Shown: positions 34,118-43,590, numbered from the stretch's first letter. The stretch: 47,251 nt of DNA from Paracoccaceae bacterium (GCA_020447005.1 JAGRDO010000059.1:1-47251), one strand, 5' to 3'. Translations and numbers: made by a program. Notes: generated from the letters alone by a model not told the origin.

Positions 34118-34975
34118 ATGACACAGACACTGCTTTGCATCGGCCATGGCTACACCGCTGACGCACTCGCGCGCCGCCTGCCGGGCTGGCGCATCCTTGG
34201 CACCACGCGCCGCGCGGAAAAGGCCACCCGCCTGCGCCGCGCCGGACGAGAGGCTTTGCTTTGGCCGGGCGACGACATCGGCCCCGCGATCCGGGCGGCC
34301 AGCCATATCCTGATCTCGGCCGCACCGGACGGGAAGGGCGACCCTTTTCTGGCCGAATTCGCCGATGATCTGGCATCGTCGGCCCGGCGGCTGGCCTGGC
34401 TTGGCTATCTGTCGACGACAGGGGTCTACGGCGATCATCAGGGCGGCTGGGTCGATGAGACGACACCGCTGACACCGACGACCGAACGCGGCCGCCAGCG
34501 GGTTCTGGCCGAAACCCAGTGGCAGGCGCTTGCCGCAGGGTCGGGCCTGCCCCTGCATATCTTCCGGCTGGCGGGCATCTACGGCCCGGGGCGCGGCCCG
34601 TTCGAAAAGGTCAGGAACGGCACCGCCCGCCGCATCATCCGCGAAAACCAGTATTTCAGCCGGATTCATGTCGAGGATATCGCGGCGGTGCTGGCCGCCT
34701 CGATCGGCCACCCCAGCCCCGGCGCCGTCTATAACGTCGCCGACGATGATCCCTCGCCGCCCGAGGATGTGCTGGCCGAGGCCGCGCGCCTTCTGGGCCT
34801 GCCCCTGCCGCCCGAAGTCCCGTTCGAGGATGCCGGGATGACGCCGCTGGCGCGCAGCTTCTATGCGGAATCGAAACGGGTCAGGAATGATCGGATCAAG
34901 CGCGATCTGGGCGTCGAACTTGCCTATCCCGATTACAGAACCGGCCTCGCCGCATTGCTGCGCGAGGCCGGCTGA
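34118..34975 (+). CDS. Extended short-chain dehydrogenase/reductase (NAD-epimerase-like)
   Basis: The 285-residue protein has a degenerate Rossmann motif (GHGYTADALARRL, 9-21) and STTGVYGD in the position of the catalytic serine region. FRLAGIYGPGRGPFEKVR, FSRIHVEDIAAVL and YNVADDDP follow. It matches the YeeZ-like group of NAD-epimerase relatives. A clear YxxxK is not seen where expected (RVLAETQW), so catalysis is uncertain and it may bind a nucleotide without epimerase activity. The ATG at 34118 is chosen; the open frame from 34031 crosses the divergent gene. It ends 18 bases from convergent ilvE. Confidence 0.82.
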   Translation: MTQTLLCIGHGYTADALARRLPGWRILGTTRRAEKATRLRRAGREALLWPGDDIGPAIRAASHILISAAPDGKGDPFLAEFADDLASSARRLAWLGYLSTTGVYGDHQGGWVDETTPLTPTTERGRQRVLAETQWQALAAGSGLPLHIFRLAGIYGPGRGPFEKVRNGTARRIIRENQYFSRIHVEDIAAVLAASIGHPSPGAVYNVADDDPSPPEDVLAEAARLLGLPLPPEVPFEDAGMTPLARSFYAESKRVRNDRIKRDLGVELAYPDYRTGLAALLREAG

Positions 34976-34993
34976 ACCTCTGGTGCCGCCAGA

Positions 34994-35863
34994 TCAGGCG
35001 CGAACCAGTTTCTCGTATTCGCTGGCAACGCGCTTGGTCAGATCGCCGACCACGAAGGTGTAATCGCCGATCGACCCCACGGGGGTGACTTCGGCCGCCG
35101 TGCCGGTCAGCCAGCACTGCTCGAACCCTTCCAGCTCCTCGGGCATGATGTGCCGCTCATGCACCTTGACCTGCATGTCCTTCAGCATGCCGATCACGGT
35201 CTGGCGCGTCAGCCCGTTCAGGAAGGCATCGGCCTTGGGGGTATGCACCTCGCCATCCTTGACGAAGAAGATGTTCGCGCCCGTCGCCTCGGCCACATAG
35301 CCGCGATAGTCGAACATCATCGCATCCGAACAGCCCTTCGCCTCGGCCGCGTGCTTCGACATCGTGGCGATCATGTAAAGCCCGGCGGCCTTGGCCTGGC
35401 TCGGCGCGGTGGCCGGATCGGGGCGGCGCCATTTCGCGATGTCAAGCTTGGCGCCCTTCATCTTGGCATCGCCATAGTAATTGCCCCATTCCCACGCGGC
35501 GACGGCCATGCGGACCGGGTTGCGCTTGGAGGCAACGCCCATGTCCTCGCCCGCACCGCGCCATGCAAAGGCGCGCACATAGGCGTTGGACCAGCCATTG
35601 GCCTTCAGGACCGCGTCCTTGGCCGCATCGATGTCCTCGGCGGAATAGGGGATGACCATGTCCATCAGCTCGCCCGATTTCAGCAGCCGCCTGGAATGTT
35701 CGTGACCAAGAAAAATCTTGCCGTTATAGCAGCGCTCGCCCTCGAAGACCGATGAGGCGTAGTGCAGCGCATGGGTCAGGACATGCACCTTGGCGTCGCG
35801 CCACTCGACAAGTGCCCCGTCCAGCCAGATCTTGCCGTCACGGTCATCATATGCGCCAGCCAT
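34994..35863 (-). CDS. ilvE: Branched-chain amino acid aminotransferase
   Basis: IlvE carries out the last step of isoleucine, leucine and valine synthesis and the first of their breakdown. The 289-residue class IV PLP enzyme has THALHYASSVFEGER near residues 30-44, the PLP lysine in APSQAKAAGLYM (Lys158) and EATGANIFFV (192-201), then TGTAAEVTPV. AAGGAGG five bases before the ATG is a strong ribosome site. It diverges from the MarR-type gene, and the shared gap has a large palindrome (35906-35928), a likely operator. Confidence 0.94.
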   Translation of the reverse strand: MAGAYDDRDGKIWLDGALVEWRDAKVHVLTHALHYASSVFEGERCYNGKIFLGHEHSRRLLKSGELMDMVIPYSAEDIDAAKDAVLKANGWSNAYVRAFAWRGAGEDMGVASKRNPVRMAVAAWEWGNYYGDAKMKGAKLDIAKWRRPDPATAPSQAKAAGLYMIATMSKHAAEAKGCSDAMMFDYRGYVAEATGANIFFVKDGEVHTPKADAFLNGLTRQTVIGMLKDMQVKVHERHIMPEELEGFEQCWLTGTAAEVTPVGSIGDYTFVVGDLTKRVASEYEKLVRA

Positions 35864-35905
35864 TCCATCCTCCTTGGGTCGCGCCCATTTGCATAAGTTG
35901 CGCTC

Positions 35906-35928
35906 ATTAGGTCCGTTACGGACATAAT
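35906..35928. promoter_or_regulatory. 23-base palindromic operator candidate between ilvE and petP
   Basis: Arms ATTA-g-GTCCGT and ACGGAC-a-TAAT surround a single central base; 20 of the 22 arm positions are symmetrical. It is centred about 55 bases before the ilvE start and 105 bases before the petP start. The size and symmetry fit a dimeric TetR- or MarR-type repressor, and a MarR-type gene is adjacent. Confidence 0.6.
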
Positions 35929-36022
35929 CTTTCGCAAAATCCGCAAATCGCTAGCAGGAGAGGCTTGGAAAGTCAACAACACTGACATAATATTTCAGGC
36001 GGTTGAACAAACGAACGAGCAA

Positions 36023-36538
36023 ATGCACATGGCGGTGGGACAAACGGCGGCGCAGGGTGGTGAAACTCTTCTGTTCCTGACCGATGAACAGCTTCGAAAG
36101 GGGATCGAGGCGATGTTCTTCGCGTACCGCGCCTTCACCTCCGATCCGGACCGGATATTGGAGAATTACGAATATGGACGCGCCCACCACCGGGCGATCC
36201 ATTTCATCAACCGCCAGCCCGGTCTGACGGTGAACACGCTTCTGACCCTGCTTGGCGTGACCAAGCAATCGCTCAACCGGGTTCTGCGCACGCTGGTCGA
36301 GGACGGGCTGGTCGAGGCGCGGGTCGGCCGGAAGGACAAGCGCGAGCGCAACCTGTTCCTCACCCCGCGCGGCGCGGCGCTCGAACGGGAACTGTCCGAT
36401 GCCCAGCGCGCCCGCATGCGTGCGGCCTATCGCACGGCCGGCCCCTCTGCCGTCGCCGGGTTCAGACAGGTGTTGGAGGCGATGATGGATCCCGAAATCC
36501 TGCGCCATTACAACGCGATGCGGGATGGCGGCGCATGA
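36023..36538 (+). CDS. petP: MarR-family transcriptional regulator (PetP-like)
   Basis: The 171-residue protein has a MarR winged-helix domain: FINRQPGLTVNTLLTLLGVTKQSLNRVLRTL for the helix-turn-helix and LVEARVGRKDKRERNLFLTPRG for the wing. Its four-base overlap with a response regulator gene is the petP-petR arrangement of Rhodobacter capsulatus. It starts at ATG 36023 or ATG 36029; neither has a strong ribosome site. It may bind the palindrome at 35906-35928. The symbol is given by gene arrangement and family, not by a comparison. Confidence 0.86.
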   Translation: MHMAVGQTAAQGGETLLFLTDEQLRKGIEAMFFAYRAFTSDPDRILENYEYGRAHHRAIHFINRQPGLTVNTLLTLLGVTKQSLNRVLRTLVEDGLVEARVGRKDKRERNLFLTPRGAALERELSDAQRARMRAAYRTAGPSAVAGFRQVLEAMMDPEILRHYNAMRDGGA

Positions 36539-37251
36539 ACAGTCACACCGATGTCCACCTGCTTGTCGTCGATGATGACGAACGCATCCGCAGCCTTCTG
36601 CACAAGTTCCTGCTGCGAAACGGCTTTCTCGTCACCACCGCAAGGGACGGCGCCCATGCGCGGCGCATTCTGGCCGGGCTTGAATTCGACCTGATCGTGA
36701 TGGACGTGATGATGCCCGGCGAAGACGGGCTGAGCCTGACCCGCGATTTCCGGGCAACTGGCACGACCCCGATCCTCCTGCTTACCGCCAAGGGCGAAAC
36801 CGCCGAGCGGATCGCCGGGCTGGAGGCGGGCGCGGATGACTATCTTGCCAAGCCGTTTGAACCGAAAGAGCTGTTGCTGCGCATCAATGCCATCCTCAGG
36901 CGCGCACCGGCGCGCGAACAGGAAGCGCGGCCAAAGGTGCTGAACATGGGGTCCACGCGCTATGATACCGAACGCGGCGAAATGTGGCGCGGGGATGAAC
37001 AGGTGCGCCTGACCGCCACCGAAGCGGCCCTGATGCGAATCTTCGCCGCCCGCCCGGGCGAGCCGGTAAGCCGGGGGCAACTGGTCGAGGATCTGGGCCG
37101 CGGTTCGGGGCGCGGTGAGCCGGCGCAGGCGCAGGAACGGGCGGTCGATGTGCAGATCACGCGGCTTCGGCGCAAGTTCGAGGCCGATCCAAAGCAGCCG
37201 CGCTACCTGCAGACAGTGCGCGGCGCAGGCTATATGCTCGCGCCCGACTGA
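36535..37251 (+). CDS. petR: OmpR-type response regulator PetR
   Basis: The 238-residue protein has a receiver domain with Asp13-Asp14 acidic pocket, phospho-acceptor Asp57 (VMDVMMPGEDG), Thr84 and Lys106 (YLAKPF), then a C-terminal OmpR-type winged helix (VDVQITRLRRKFEADPKQPRY, TVRGAGYML). In R. capsulatus PetR is needed for the cytochrome bc1 complex; the target here is not shown. No sensor kinase gene is adjacent. The start overlaps petP by four bases (ATGA). Confidence 0.9.
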   Translation: MNSHTDVHLLVVDDDERIRSLLHKFLLRNGFLVTTARDGAHARRILAGLEFDLIVMDVMMPGEDGLSLTRDFRATGTTPILLLTAKGETAERIAGLEAGADDYLAKPFEPKELLLRINAILRRAPAREQEARPKVLNMGSTRYDTERGEMWRGDEQVRLTATEAALMRIFAARPGEPVSRGQLVEDLGRGSGRGEPAQAQERAVDVQITRLRRKFEADPKQPRYLQTVRGAGYMLAPD

Positions 37252-37317
37252 CGGCTGTCGGCGCGGGGCCGGACCGGCGGAATTCGGGTCATTTGGCCGG
37301 AAAGAAGGGCAGGGGCG

Positions 37318-38250
37318 ATGTCCACACTCTATCTCAGCCACCCGGCGGGGCGCGCGCATCTCACGCCAACGGGCCATCCCGAACAGGTGGCCCGGCTGGC
37401 CGCGATCGAGACGGCGCTGGCGGGGCCGGACTTTTCCACGCTGATCCGGGCAGAGGCGCCGCTTGCCGATGCGGGCGAGGTTCTGCGCTGTCATACGCCC
37501 CAACATCTTGAGGCGGTCCGCCGGGCGCTGCCCGAAACGGGGAAGGTGGCGCTCGATGCCGATACGTTCATGTCGCCGGGTTCGTGGGAGGCCGCGCTGC
37601 GCGCCATCGGCGGGGCCGAGGCCGCGGTCGATGCGGTGCTCGGCGGGCAGGCCGCCAACGCGTTCCTTGCCATGCGGCCGCCGGGCCATCATGCGGAACG
37701 CGACAGGGCGATGGGGTTCTGCCTCTTCGGAACCGTGTCTATCGCCGCCAAATATGCGTTGGACCACCACGGCCTGTCCCGCGTTGCGGTTGTGGATTTC
37801 GATGTCCATCACGGCAACGGCACGCAGGATCTTCTGTGGAACGAGCCGCGGGCGATGTTCGTTTCGTCGCATCAGATGCCGCTTTACCCCGGCACCGGCC
37901 GCGCCGGCGAGGTTGGCGCACATGGCCAGATTGTGAACCTGCCGCTCGTCGCGGGCTCTGGCAGCGCCGAAATGCGCGCCGCCTGGCAGGGTGGCCTGTC
38001 GCGGCTGCGCGACTTTGCGCCTGAACTGGTTCTGGTTTCGGCGGGCTTTGATGCCCATCGCGCCGATCCGTTGGCCGGGCTGGACTGGGACGAGGCGGAT
38101 TTTGTCTGGATCACCCGCGCGATCTGCGATCTGGCCGACGAATGCTGCGCGGGCCGGGTGGTATCCTGCCTGGAGGGTGGTTATGATCTTGATGCGCTGG
38201 GCCGCTCGGTTGCCGCCCATATAGCGGTCTTGATGGAGCGTGCCCGATGA
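37318..38250 (+). CDS. Histone deacetylase/acetylpolyamine amidohydrolase-family protein
   Basis: The 310-residue protein has the zinc-amidohydrolase motifs RPPGHHAE (120-127), VVDFDVHHGNGTQD (158-171), GFDAHRADPLAG and LEGGYDLDALG. Bacterial members remove acetyl groups from polyamines, acetoin-pathway proteins or lysines. AGGG and GGGG lie just before the ATG. It overlaps xseB by four bases, and this linkage to xseB and ispA is common in alphaproteobacteria. The natural substrate is unknown. Confidence 0.92.
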   Translation: MSTLYLSHPAGRAHLTPTGHPEQVARLAAIETALAGPDFSTLIRAEAPLADAGEVLRCHTPQHLEAVRRALPETGKVALDADTFMSPGSWEAALRAIGGAEAAVDAVLGGQAANAFLAMRPPGHHAERDRAMGFCLFGTVSIAAKYALDHHGLSRVAVVDFDVHHGNGTQDLLWNEPRAMFVSSHQMPLYPGTGRAGEVGAHGQIVNLPLVAGSGSAEMRAAWQGGLSRLRDFAPELVLVSAGFDAHRADPLAGLDWDEADFVWITRAICDLADECCAGRVVSCLEGGYDLDALGRSVAAHIAVLMERAR

Positions 38251-38483
38251 ATGACATTGCCAGTATGAGCTTTGAAGAGGCGATGAAGGCGCTGGAAACC
38301 GTCGTGCGCGATCTGGAATCGGGCAATGTCGAGCTGGAGAAATCCATCGGGCTTTACGAACGCGGGGCCGCTCTCAAGGCGCATTGCGAACGCAAGCTCA
38401 AGGAGGCCGAGGAAAAGGTCGCCCGGATCACGCTCGGGCCCGACGGCCAGCCGAACGGGACAGTGGCGGTCGAAGGGCTCTGA
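38247..38483 (+). CDS. xseB: Exodeoxyribonuclease VII small subunit
   Basis: XseB joins XseA to degrade single-stranded DNA into oligonucleotides. The 78-residue protein is nearly all helical and shows the family pattern SFEEAMKALETVVRDLESG, then LEKSIGLYERGAAL and CERKLKEAEEKV. Its ATG overlaps the preceding stop, and ispA starts four bases after its own stop, as in many bacteria. XseA is not in the window. Confidence 0.94.
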   Translation: MNDIASMSFEEAMKALETVVRDLESGNVELEKSIGLYERGAALKAHCERKLKEAEEKVARITLGPDGQPNGTVAVEGL

Positions 38484-38487
38484 CACC

Positions 38488-39348
38488 ATGTTCGCCGAAC
38501 GGCTGAAAATCGCGCAGTCTGGCGTCCAGGCCGCGCTTGACGCCGCGCTTGAGTTTCATGCCGATCTGCCCGTTGTGCAGGCGATGCGCTATGCGCTGCG
38601 CGGAGGAAAGCGGTTTCGCGCGTTTCTGGTGCTGGAAACCGCGCGCCTGCACGGGATCTATGCTGCCGAGGCCATGCCAGCGGCGGCGGCGGTCGAGGCG
38701 CTTCATGCCTATTCGCTGGTTCATGACGATCTGCCCTGCATGGATGATGACGATCTGCGGCGGGGCCAGCCGACAGTTCATGTGAAATGGGATGAGGCTA
38801 CGGCGGTTCTGGCGGGCGACGGCTTGCAGGCCCTGGCGTTCGAGCTTTGTTGCGACACCGCGCTCGGGTCGCGGCGGCTGGAACTGGTGCAGGCGCTGGC
38901 GCGGGCATCGGGGGCCGAAGGGATGGTTCTGGGGCAGGCGCTCGACATCGCGGCCGAAACCGCGGGCGCGCCCCTGTCGCTGGACGAAATCACCCGCCTG
39001 CAGATGGCCAAGACCGGCGCGCTGATCGAATTTTCCGCCACGGCGGGGGCGATTCTTGCCGGCGCAGACACGATTCCGCTGGCCCGCTACGCAAAGGCGC
39101 TCGGCCTTGCCTTCCAGATCGCGGATGACATCCTCGATGCCTCGGGCGATCCGGCCAAGGTCGGCAAGGCCGTGGGCAAGGACCGGGCGGCGAACAAGGC
39201 AACCTTCGTGTCGCATCTTGGCCTGAAGGGGGCGAAAGCCCGCGCCAGGGCGCTGGTGGATGAGGCGCAATCCGCGCTGGCGATCTATGGGATGAAGGCC
39301 GACACCCTGCGCGACGCCGCGCGCTATGTGATCGAACGCGACGTGTGA
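38488..39348 (+). CDS. ispA: Farnesyl diphosphate synthase
   Basis: IspA condenses IPP with DMAPP and geranyl diphosphate to give farnesyl diphosphate for quinones, undecaprenol and carotenoids. The 286-residue prenyltransferase has the first aspartate-rich motif DDLPCMDDDDLRRG (80-93), GGKRFRAFL near 39-47 and the second motif DDILD near 213. The true start is the ATG at 38488, where the family N-terminus begins (MFAERLKIAQ); the open frame from 38326 is a shadow of xseB. dxs follows 94 bases later, so precursor supply and its first elongation step are linked. Confidence 0.94.
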   Translation: MFAERLKIAQSGVQAALDAALEFHADLPVVQAMRYALRGGKRFRAFLVLETARLHGIYAAEAMPAAAAVEALHAYSLVHDDLPCMDDDDLRRGQPTVHVKWDEATAVLAGDGLQALAFELCCDTALGSRRLELVQALARASGAEGMVLGQALDIAAETAGAPLSLDEITRLQMAKTGALIEFSATAGAILAGADTIPLARYAKALGLAFQIADDILDASGDPAKVGKAVGKDRAANKATFVSHLGLKGAKARARALVDEAQSALAIYGMKADTLRDAARYVIERDV

Positions 39349-39442
39349 CCGCGCGGTGTCACCCCGGGCGGCAGGGCGCCGGACGATTGTCGCCGGGCGG
39401 AAATACGACTAAACCGGCAGAAACCCGAGCGGGACAGATATC

Positions 39443-41359
39443 TTGAACGACAGACCCAAAACCCCGACACTTGACCGCGTCAAACTTCCCGCCGACCTCA
39501 AGGGCCTGTCGGACCGCGCGTTGCGCACGCTCGCCGATGAGCTGCGCGCCGAGACGATTTCCGCGGTTTCGGTGACGGGCGGGCATCTTGGCGCCGGCCT
39601 TGGCGTTGTCGAGCTGACCGTGGCGCTCCATGCGGTCTTCGATGCCCCGCGCGACAAGATCATCTGGGATGTCGGCCATCAATGCTATCCGCACAAGATC
39701 CTGACCGGGCGGCGCGAAAGAATCCGCACTCTGCGCCAGAAGGACGGGCTTTCGGGTTTCACCAAGCGTTCGGAAAGCCCCTATGATCCCTTCGGCGCCG
39801 CGCACAGTTCCACCTCGATCTCCGCCGCGCTGGGCTTTGCGGCCGCGCGCGATCTGGGCGGCGATCCCGGCGATGCCATCGCGGTGATCGGCGATGGCGC
39901 GATGAGCGCCGGCATGGCCTATGAGGCATTGAACAATGCGGGCCACCTGAAACAGCGGCTTTTCGTCGTGCTGAACGACAACGAAATGTCGATCGCGCCG
40001 CCTGTGGGCGCGATGTCGTCCTACCTGTCGCGTCTTTATGCCGGCGCGCCGTTTCAGGAACTGAAGGCCGCCGCCAAGGGGGCCGTCAGCCTTCTGCCCG
40101 AAACCTTTCAGGAAGGCGCGCGCCGTGCCAAGGAAATGCTCAAGGGCATGACCATCGGCGGCACCTTGTTCGAGGAACTGGGCTTTTCCTATGTCGGGCC
40201 GATCGACGGGCATGATCTCGATCAGCTTCTGCCGGTGCTTCGCACCGTTCACGATCGCGCCACGGGGCCGATCCTCATCCACGTCCTGACCAAGAAGGGC
40301 AAGGGCTATGCCCCGGCCGAAACCGCGGCCGACAAGGGCCACGCCACCGCCAAGTTCGACGTGCTGACCGGCGTGCAGAAGAAAGCGCCCTCCAACGCGC
40401 CCTCCTATACCAAGGTTTTCGCCCAAAGCCTCCTGCGCGAGGCCGAGCAGGACGACAAGATCGTCGCCATCACCGCGGCAATGCCCGACGGGACCGGTCT
40501 CAACCTCTTTGCCGAACGCTTCCCCCGGCGCTGCTTTGACGTTGGCATCGCCGAACAGCATGCCGTCACCTTCGCCGCCGGGCTGGCCGCCGCCGGTCTC
40601 AAACCCTTCTGCGCGCTTTATTCCACCTTCCTGCAACGCGGCTACGATCAGGTCGTGCATGATGTCGCCATTCAACGCCTGCCGGTACGTTTCGCCATAG
40701 ACCGCGCCGGGCTGGTCGGGGCCGATGGCTGCACGCATGCCGGCGCCTTTGACATCGCCTTTCTGGCCAATCTGCCCGACATGGTGGTCATGGCCGCCGC
40801 GGACGAGGCAGAGCTTGCCCATATGGTCGCCACCGCCGCCGCCATCGATGACCGCCCCTCCGCCTTCCGCTATCCGCGCGGCGAAGGCGTGGGGGTGGAC
40901 ATGCCCGAACGCGGCCAGCCGCTCGAAATCGGCAAGGGCCGCATCGTCGCCGAAGGCGGCCGCGTCGCGATCCTGTCCTTCGGCACGCGCCTTGCCGAAG
41001 TGCTGAAGGCGCGCGAAAGCCTCAGCCAGCGCGGCCTTGCCCCGACGGTGGTCGACGCCCGCTTTGCCAAGCCGCTCGACCGCGATCTCATCCTGCGCCT
41101 CGTGGCCGGTCATGAGGCGCTGATCACCATCGAGGAAGGCGCCATCGGCGGTTTCGGCAGCCATGTCGCCCAGCTTCTGGCCGAGGAAGGCATCTTCGAC
41201 CGGGGCTACAAGTTCCGCTCGATGGTCCTGCCCGATACCTTCATCGACCAGTCGAGCCCCGAGGACATGTATGCCACGGCCGGCATGAACGCCCCCGATA
41301 TCGTGGCCAGGGTTCTCGATGTGCTGGGGGTCGCGCGGCTCGACGAAAAGCGCGCCTGA
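39443..41359 (+). CDS. dxs: 1-deoxy-D-xylulose-5-phosphate synthase
   Basis: DXS condenses pyruvate and glyceraldehyde-3-phosphate to start the non-mevalonate isoprenoid pathway. The 638-residue protein starts with TTG. It has the TPP-binding motif [18 protein letters not shown] (about 152-169), [17 protein letters not shown] near 74-90, and the transketolase-like second half ([38 protein letters not shown]). The length and motifs are normal. A weak G-rich ribosome site precedes the TTG; homologous sequence begins immediately after it. Confidence 0.95.
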   Translation: MNDRPKTPTLDRVKLPADLKGLSDRALRTLADELRAETISAVSVTGGHLGAGLGVVELTVALHAVFDAPRDKIIWDVGHQCYPHKILTGRRERIRTLRQKDGLSGFTKRSESPYDPFGAAHSSTSISAALGFAAARDLGGDPGDAIAVIGDGAMSAGMAYEALNNAGHLKQRLFVVLNDNEMSIAPPVGAMSSYLSRLYAGAPFQELKAAAKGAVSLLPETFQEGARRAKEMLKGMTIGGTLFEELGFSYVGPIDGHDLDQLLPVLRTVHDRATGPILIHVLTKKGKGYAPAETAADKGHATAKFDVLTGVQKKAPSNAPSYTKVFAQSLLREAEQDDKIVAITAAMPDGTGLNLFAERFPRRCFDVGIAEQHAVTFAAGLAAAGLKPFCALYSTFLQRGYDQVVHDVAIQRLPVRFAIDRAGLVGADGCTHAGAFDIAFLANLPDMVVMAAADEAELAHMVATAAAIDDRPSAFRYPRGEGVGVDMPERGQPLEIGKGRIVAEGGRVAILSFGTRLAEVLKARESLSQRGLAPTVVDARFAKPLDRDLILRLVAGHEALITIEEGAIGGFGSHVAQLLAEEGIFDRGYKFRSMVLPDTFIDQSSPEDMYATAGMNAPDIVARVLDVLGVARLDEKRA

Positions 41360-41479
41360 CGGGAACGTGATTTCGGAAATCCTTGAAGGTCCTTCAGCCT
41401 GCGGCCTGCTGACGCCCTGGGCAGGGCACGCTATCGTCCGGCCCAGCCTCCGATGACCCCCCGTGAAAGGACTGCCGCC

Positions 41480-42157
41480 ATGACCCGTCCCGGCATCGCC
41501 GCCCTGCTCGTTGCCCTGGGCGCAATCCCCGCCGCCGCCCAGACCGCCCCCTCGACCGCCGAAATCGCCGCCTATTCCGGCCTCTTCGACGCGGCCCATC
41601 GCGGCACAGCGGCCCGGATCGCCCAGATCGCGGCCGACGGCGCCGACATCGAAGCCCGCGACCGCCGCCGCCGCACCCCGTTCCTCGTCGCCGCCTTCGC
41701 GGGCAATCACGATGCGATGCGCGCGCTCGCCCGCGCCGGCGCCGATGTCAACGCGCAGGATGAGGACGGCTACGGCGCCGTCACCATCGCCGCCGTGGCC
41801 AATGACCCCGAAACCATGTCGCTGGCGCTGGAACTCGGCAACCGGCCCGATCAGATCCACTGGAAATGGGGCGGCACCGCGCTGATCGCGGCATCCGAGC
41901 TTGGCCATGTCGAGGTGATCCGCCGCCTCGTCGCCGCAGGCTCGCCGCTCGACCATGTCAACAATCTCGGCTGGACCGCGCTCTTGGAGGCGGTGATCCT
42001 CGGCGATGGCGGCCCGAACCATCAGGAAACCGTGGCCATTCTCCTCGCCGCCGGTGCCGACCGCTCCATCGCCGACCGCGAGGGCATGACACCGCTCATG
42101 CATGCCAGGGCACGCGGCTTTGACGACATCGCCGCCCTGCTGCGCCGCCCCGGCTAA
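41480..42157 (+). CDS. Exported ankyrin-repeat protein
   Basis: The 225-residue precursor has a signal peptide (MTRPGIAALLVALGAIPAAAQ, cleavage near residue 20) followed by about five ankyrin repeats (for example RTPFLVAAFAGNHDAMRALARAGADVNAQDEDG, TALIAASELGHVEVIRRLVAAG, and the last near TPLMHARARGFDD). It would be a periplasmic protein-binding scaffold. The ATG at 41480 has AAGGA eight bases upstream; the ATG at 41453 lacks it and would spoil the signal peptide. Its partner is unknown. Confidence 0.88.
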   Translation: MTRPGIAALLVALGAIPAAAQTAPSTAEIAAYSGLFDAAHRGTAARIAQIAADGADIEARDRRRRTPFLVAAFAGNHDAMRALARAGADVNAQDEDGYGAVTIAAVANDPETMSLALELGNRPDQIHWKWGGTALIAASELGHVEVIRRLVAAGSPLDHVNNLGWTALLEAVILGDGGPNHQETVAILLAAGADRSIADREGMTPLMHARARGFDDIAALLRRPG

Positions 42158-42158
42158 G

Positions 42159-42180
42159 GGTCAGGCGGTCAGGCGGTCAA
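42159..42180. repeat. Short 8-base tandem repeat at the end of two convergent genes
   Basis: ggtcaggc is repeated twice, followed by a partial third copy (ggtcaa). The stop codon of the 64-residue minus-strand gene lies inside it. Confidence 0.6.
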
Positions 42181-42363
42181 CCCGCGCTCGATCCGGTAAT
42201 ACTGGCGCAACCGCACCGTATCGTCGCGCGTCACCGCGCGCGTATGAAGCGCCTTGGCGGCGGGGTTCGTGCCCTCCGTGCCCTGGGTCCGCTCAACCCC
42301 GATGAAGTTCTTCAGACGGCCGCCTTCAGGGGATCTGCGATGATCGGCGATATGTCGGCTCAT
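42169..42363 (-). CDS. 64-residue protein of unknown function
   Basis: The product reads MSRHIADHRRSPEGGRLKNF and ends YYRIERGLTA. It is basic and rich in Arg/Thr, with no signal peptide, membrane segment or cysteine, so it may bind nucleic acid or a protein surface. A good ribosome site (GAGGAGGG, five bases before the ATG) marks the start; the open frame to 42444 is not supported by one. I do not recognise the family. It lies between the ankyrin gene and queG, convergent with the first. Confidence 0.6.
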   Translation of the reverse strand: MSRHIADHRRSPEGGRLKNFIGVERTQGTEGTNPAAKALHTRAVTRDDTVRLRQYYRIERGLTA

Positions 42364-42462
42364 GACGCCCTCCTCTCCCGGGTCTTGCCCGCTTCGTCTT
42401 GCATACCTGCCCTCAGAATGGCCCCGAATCGCCGAAAAAGCCACAGGTTTCGCAGCCGGCGC

Positions 42463-43521
42463 TCAACCTTCGCGGGATTTCGCCAGCCGGCCGCAGGTCC
42501 AGCCGGCCGCATCGGCCACCACCGGATCGGGGTCCGATGCCAGCGCCCGCGCCACCGGCAAAAGGCCCGGCAACCCCGAATTCCCTATGGCATAGAGTAC
42601 ATTTCGCACAAACCTGCCGCGCCCGATCCGCTTGACCGGACTGCCGGAAAACCGCGCCCGGAAACCGGCATCGTCCAGCCCCGCCAGTTCGGCCAGCTCC
42701 GGCGCGCCCACGCGCGGATCATAGCCGGCATCCCGCGCGGCATGCGCGAACTTGTTCCACGGGCAAACCGCCAGACAATCGTCGCAGCCATAGATCCGGT
42801 TTCCCAACAGCGGGCGCAACGCCGCATCCACCGGCCCCTTGTGCTCGATGGTCAGATAGGAAATGCAGCGCCGCGCATCGATCCGGTAGGGCGCGGTAAA
42901 GGCGTTCGTCGGGCAGATGTCCAGACAGGCCCGGCATGACCCGCAGTGATCGCGCCCGGCCTCGTCCTTCGTCAGATCCAGCGTGGTGAAGATCGCGCCC
43001 AGAAAGAACCAGCTGCCCAGATCGCGCCCCACCAGATTGGTATGCTTGCCTTGCCAGCCGATCCCCGCCGCCGCCGCCAAAGGCTTTTCCATCACCGGCG
43101 CGGTATCGGTAAAAACCTTGATTTCCGCCGGAACAGAGCCTTTTTTCGCCGCGTCGATCAGCCAGCGTCCCACCCGCTTCAGCCGCTTCTTGACCAGATC
43201 GTGATAATCCCGCCCCTGCGCATAACAGGACACCGCCGCACGATCCGGCCGCTCCAGAACCGCCAGCGGGTCGTAATCCGGCGTATAGGCCTCGGCCAGC
43301 ATGATCACGCTGCGCGCCTCGGGCCAAAGCGCCGCCGGATTGCCCCGCCAGCCCATCCGCTCGGCCATCCAGCCCATCTCGCCATGCCGCCCCTCGGCCA
43401 CGAAGGTCTCCAGCCTCCCCGCCGCCGCCGGGATCGCCTCCGGCGCGCAGATGCCTATCGCCGAAAACCCTTCGGCCAGCGCCTGCGCCTTCAGTCTTGC
43501 CGTCAACGCTTCGGGCGTCAC
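42463..43521 (-). CDS. queG: Epoxyqueuosine reductase
   Basis: QueG makes the last step of queuosine synthesis, a tRNA wobble-base modification, with cobalamin and two 4Fe-4S clusters. From the chosen GTG start the protein has 352 residues: catalytic-region DTAPVMEK near 139-146 and cluster motifs [12 protein letters not shown] (193-204) and CISYL plus [11 protein letters not shown] (219 and 246-256). The GTG at 43521 has AAGGGAG about six bases upstream. An ATG at 43539 would add six residues but its only GAGG is 13 bases away and inside a repeat-like palindrome. Confidence 0.93.
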   Translation of the reverse strand: MTPEALTARLKAQALAEGFSAIGICAPEAIPAAAGRLETFVAEGRHGEMGWMAERMGWRGNPAALWPEARSVIMLAEAYTPDYDPLAVLERPDRAAVSCYAQGRDYHDLVKKRLKRVGRWLIDAAKKGSVPAEIKVFTDTAPVMEKPLAAAAGIGWQGKHTNLVGRDLGSWFFLGAIFTTLDLTKDEAGRDHCGSCRACLDICPTNAFTAPYRIDARRCISYLTIEHKGPVDAALRPLLGNRIYGCDDCLAVCPWNKFAHAARDAGYDPRVGAPELAELAGLDDAGFRARFSGSPVKRIGRGRFVRNVLYAIGNSGLPGLLPVARALASDPDPVVADAAGWTCGRLAKSREG

Positions 43522-43533
43522 GGGACTCTCCCT

Positions 43534-43590
43534 TTTCATCGTGGCCGAAATACCTCGGGGGTCCGGGGGCGGCGCCCCCGGGGCGCCCGG
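43534..43590. repeat. REP-like GC-rich palindromic element between GST and queG
   Basis: This stretch has an eight-base-pair stem (ccgggggc/gcccccgg, 43563-43570 and 43574-43581) and the tract aaatacctcgggggtccggg beside it. It closely resembles an intergenic element I remember from Rhodobacteraceae genomes, where it appears in many copies. Only this copy is seen in the window. Confidence 0.5.

Noticed and set aside
39359..42103. 914-residue open frame on the minus strand over dxs and the ankyrin gene
   Set aside because: Antisense shadow of dxs; composition is not protein-like and no family motif is present.
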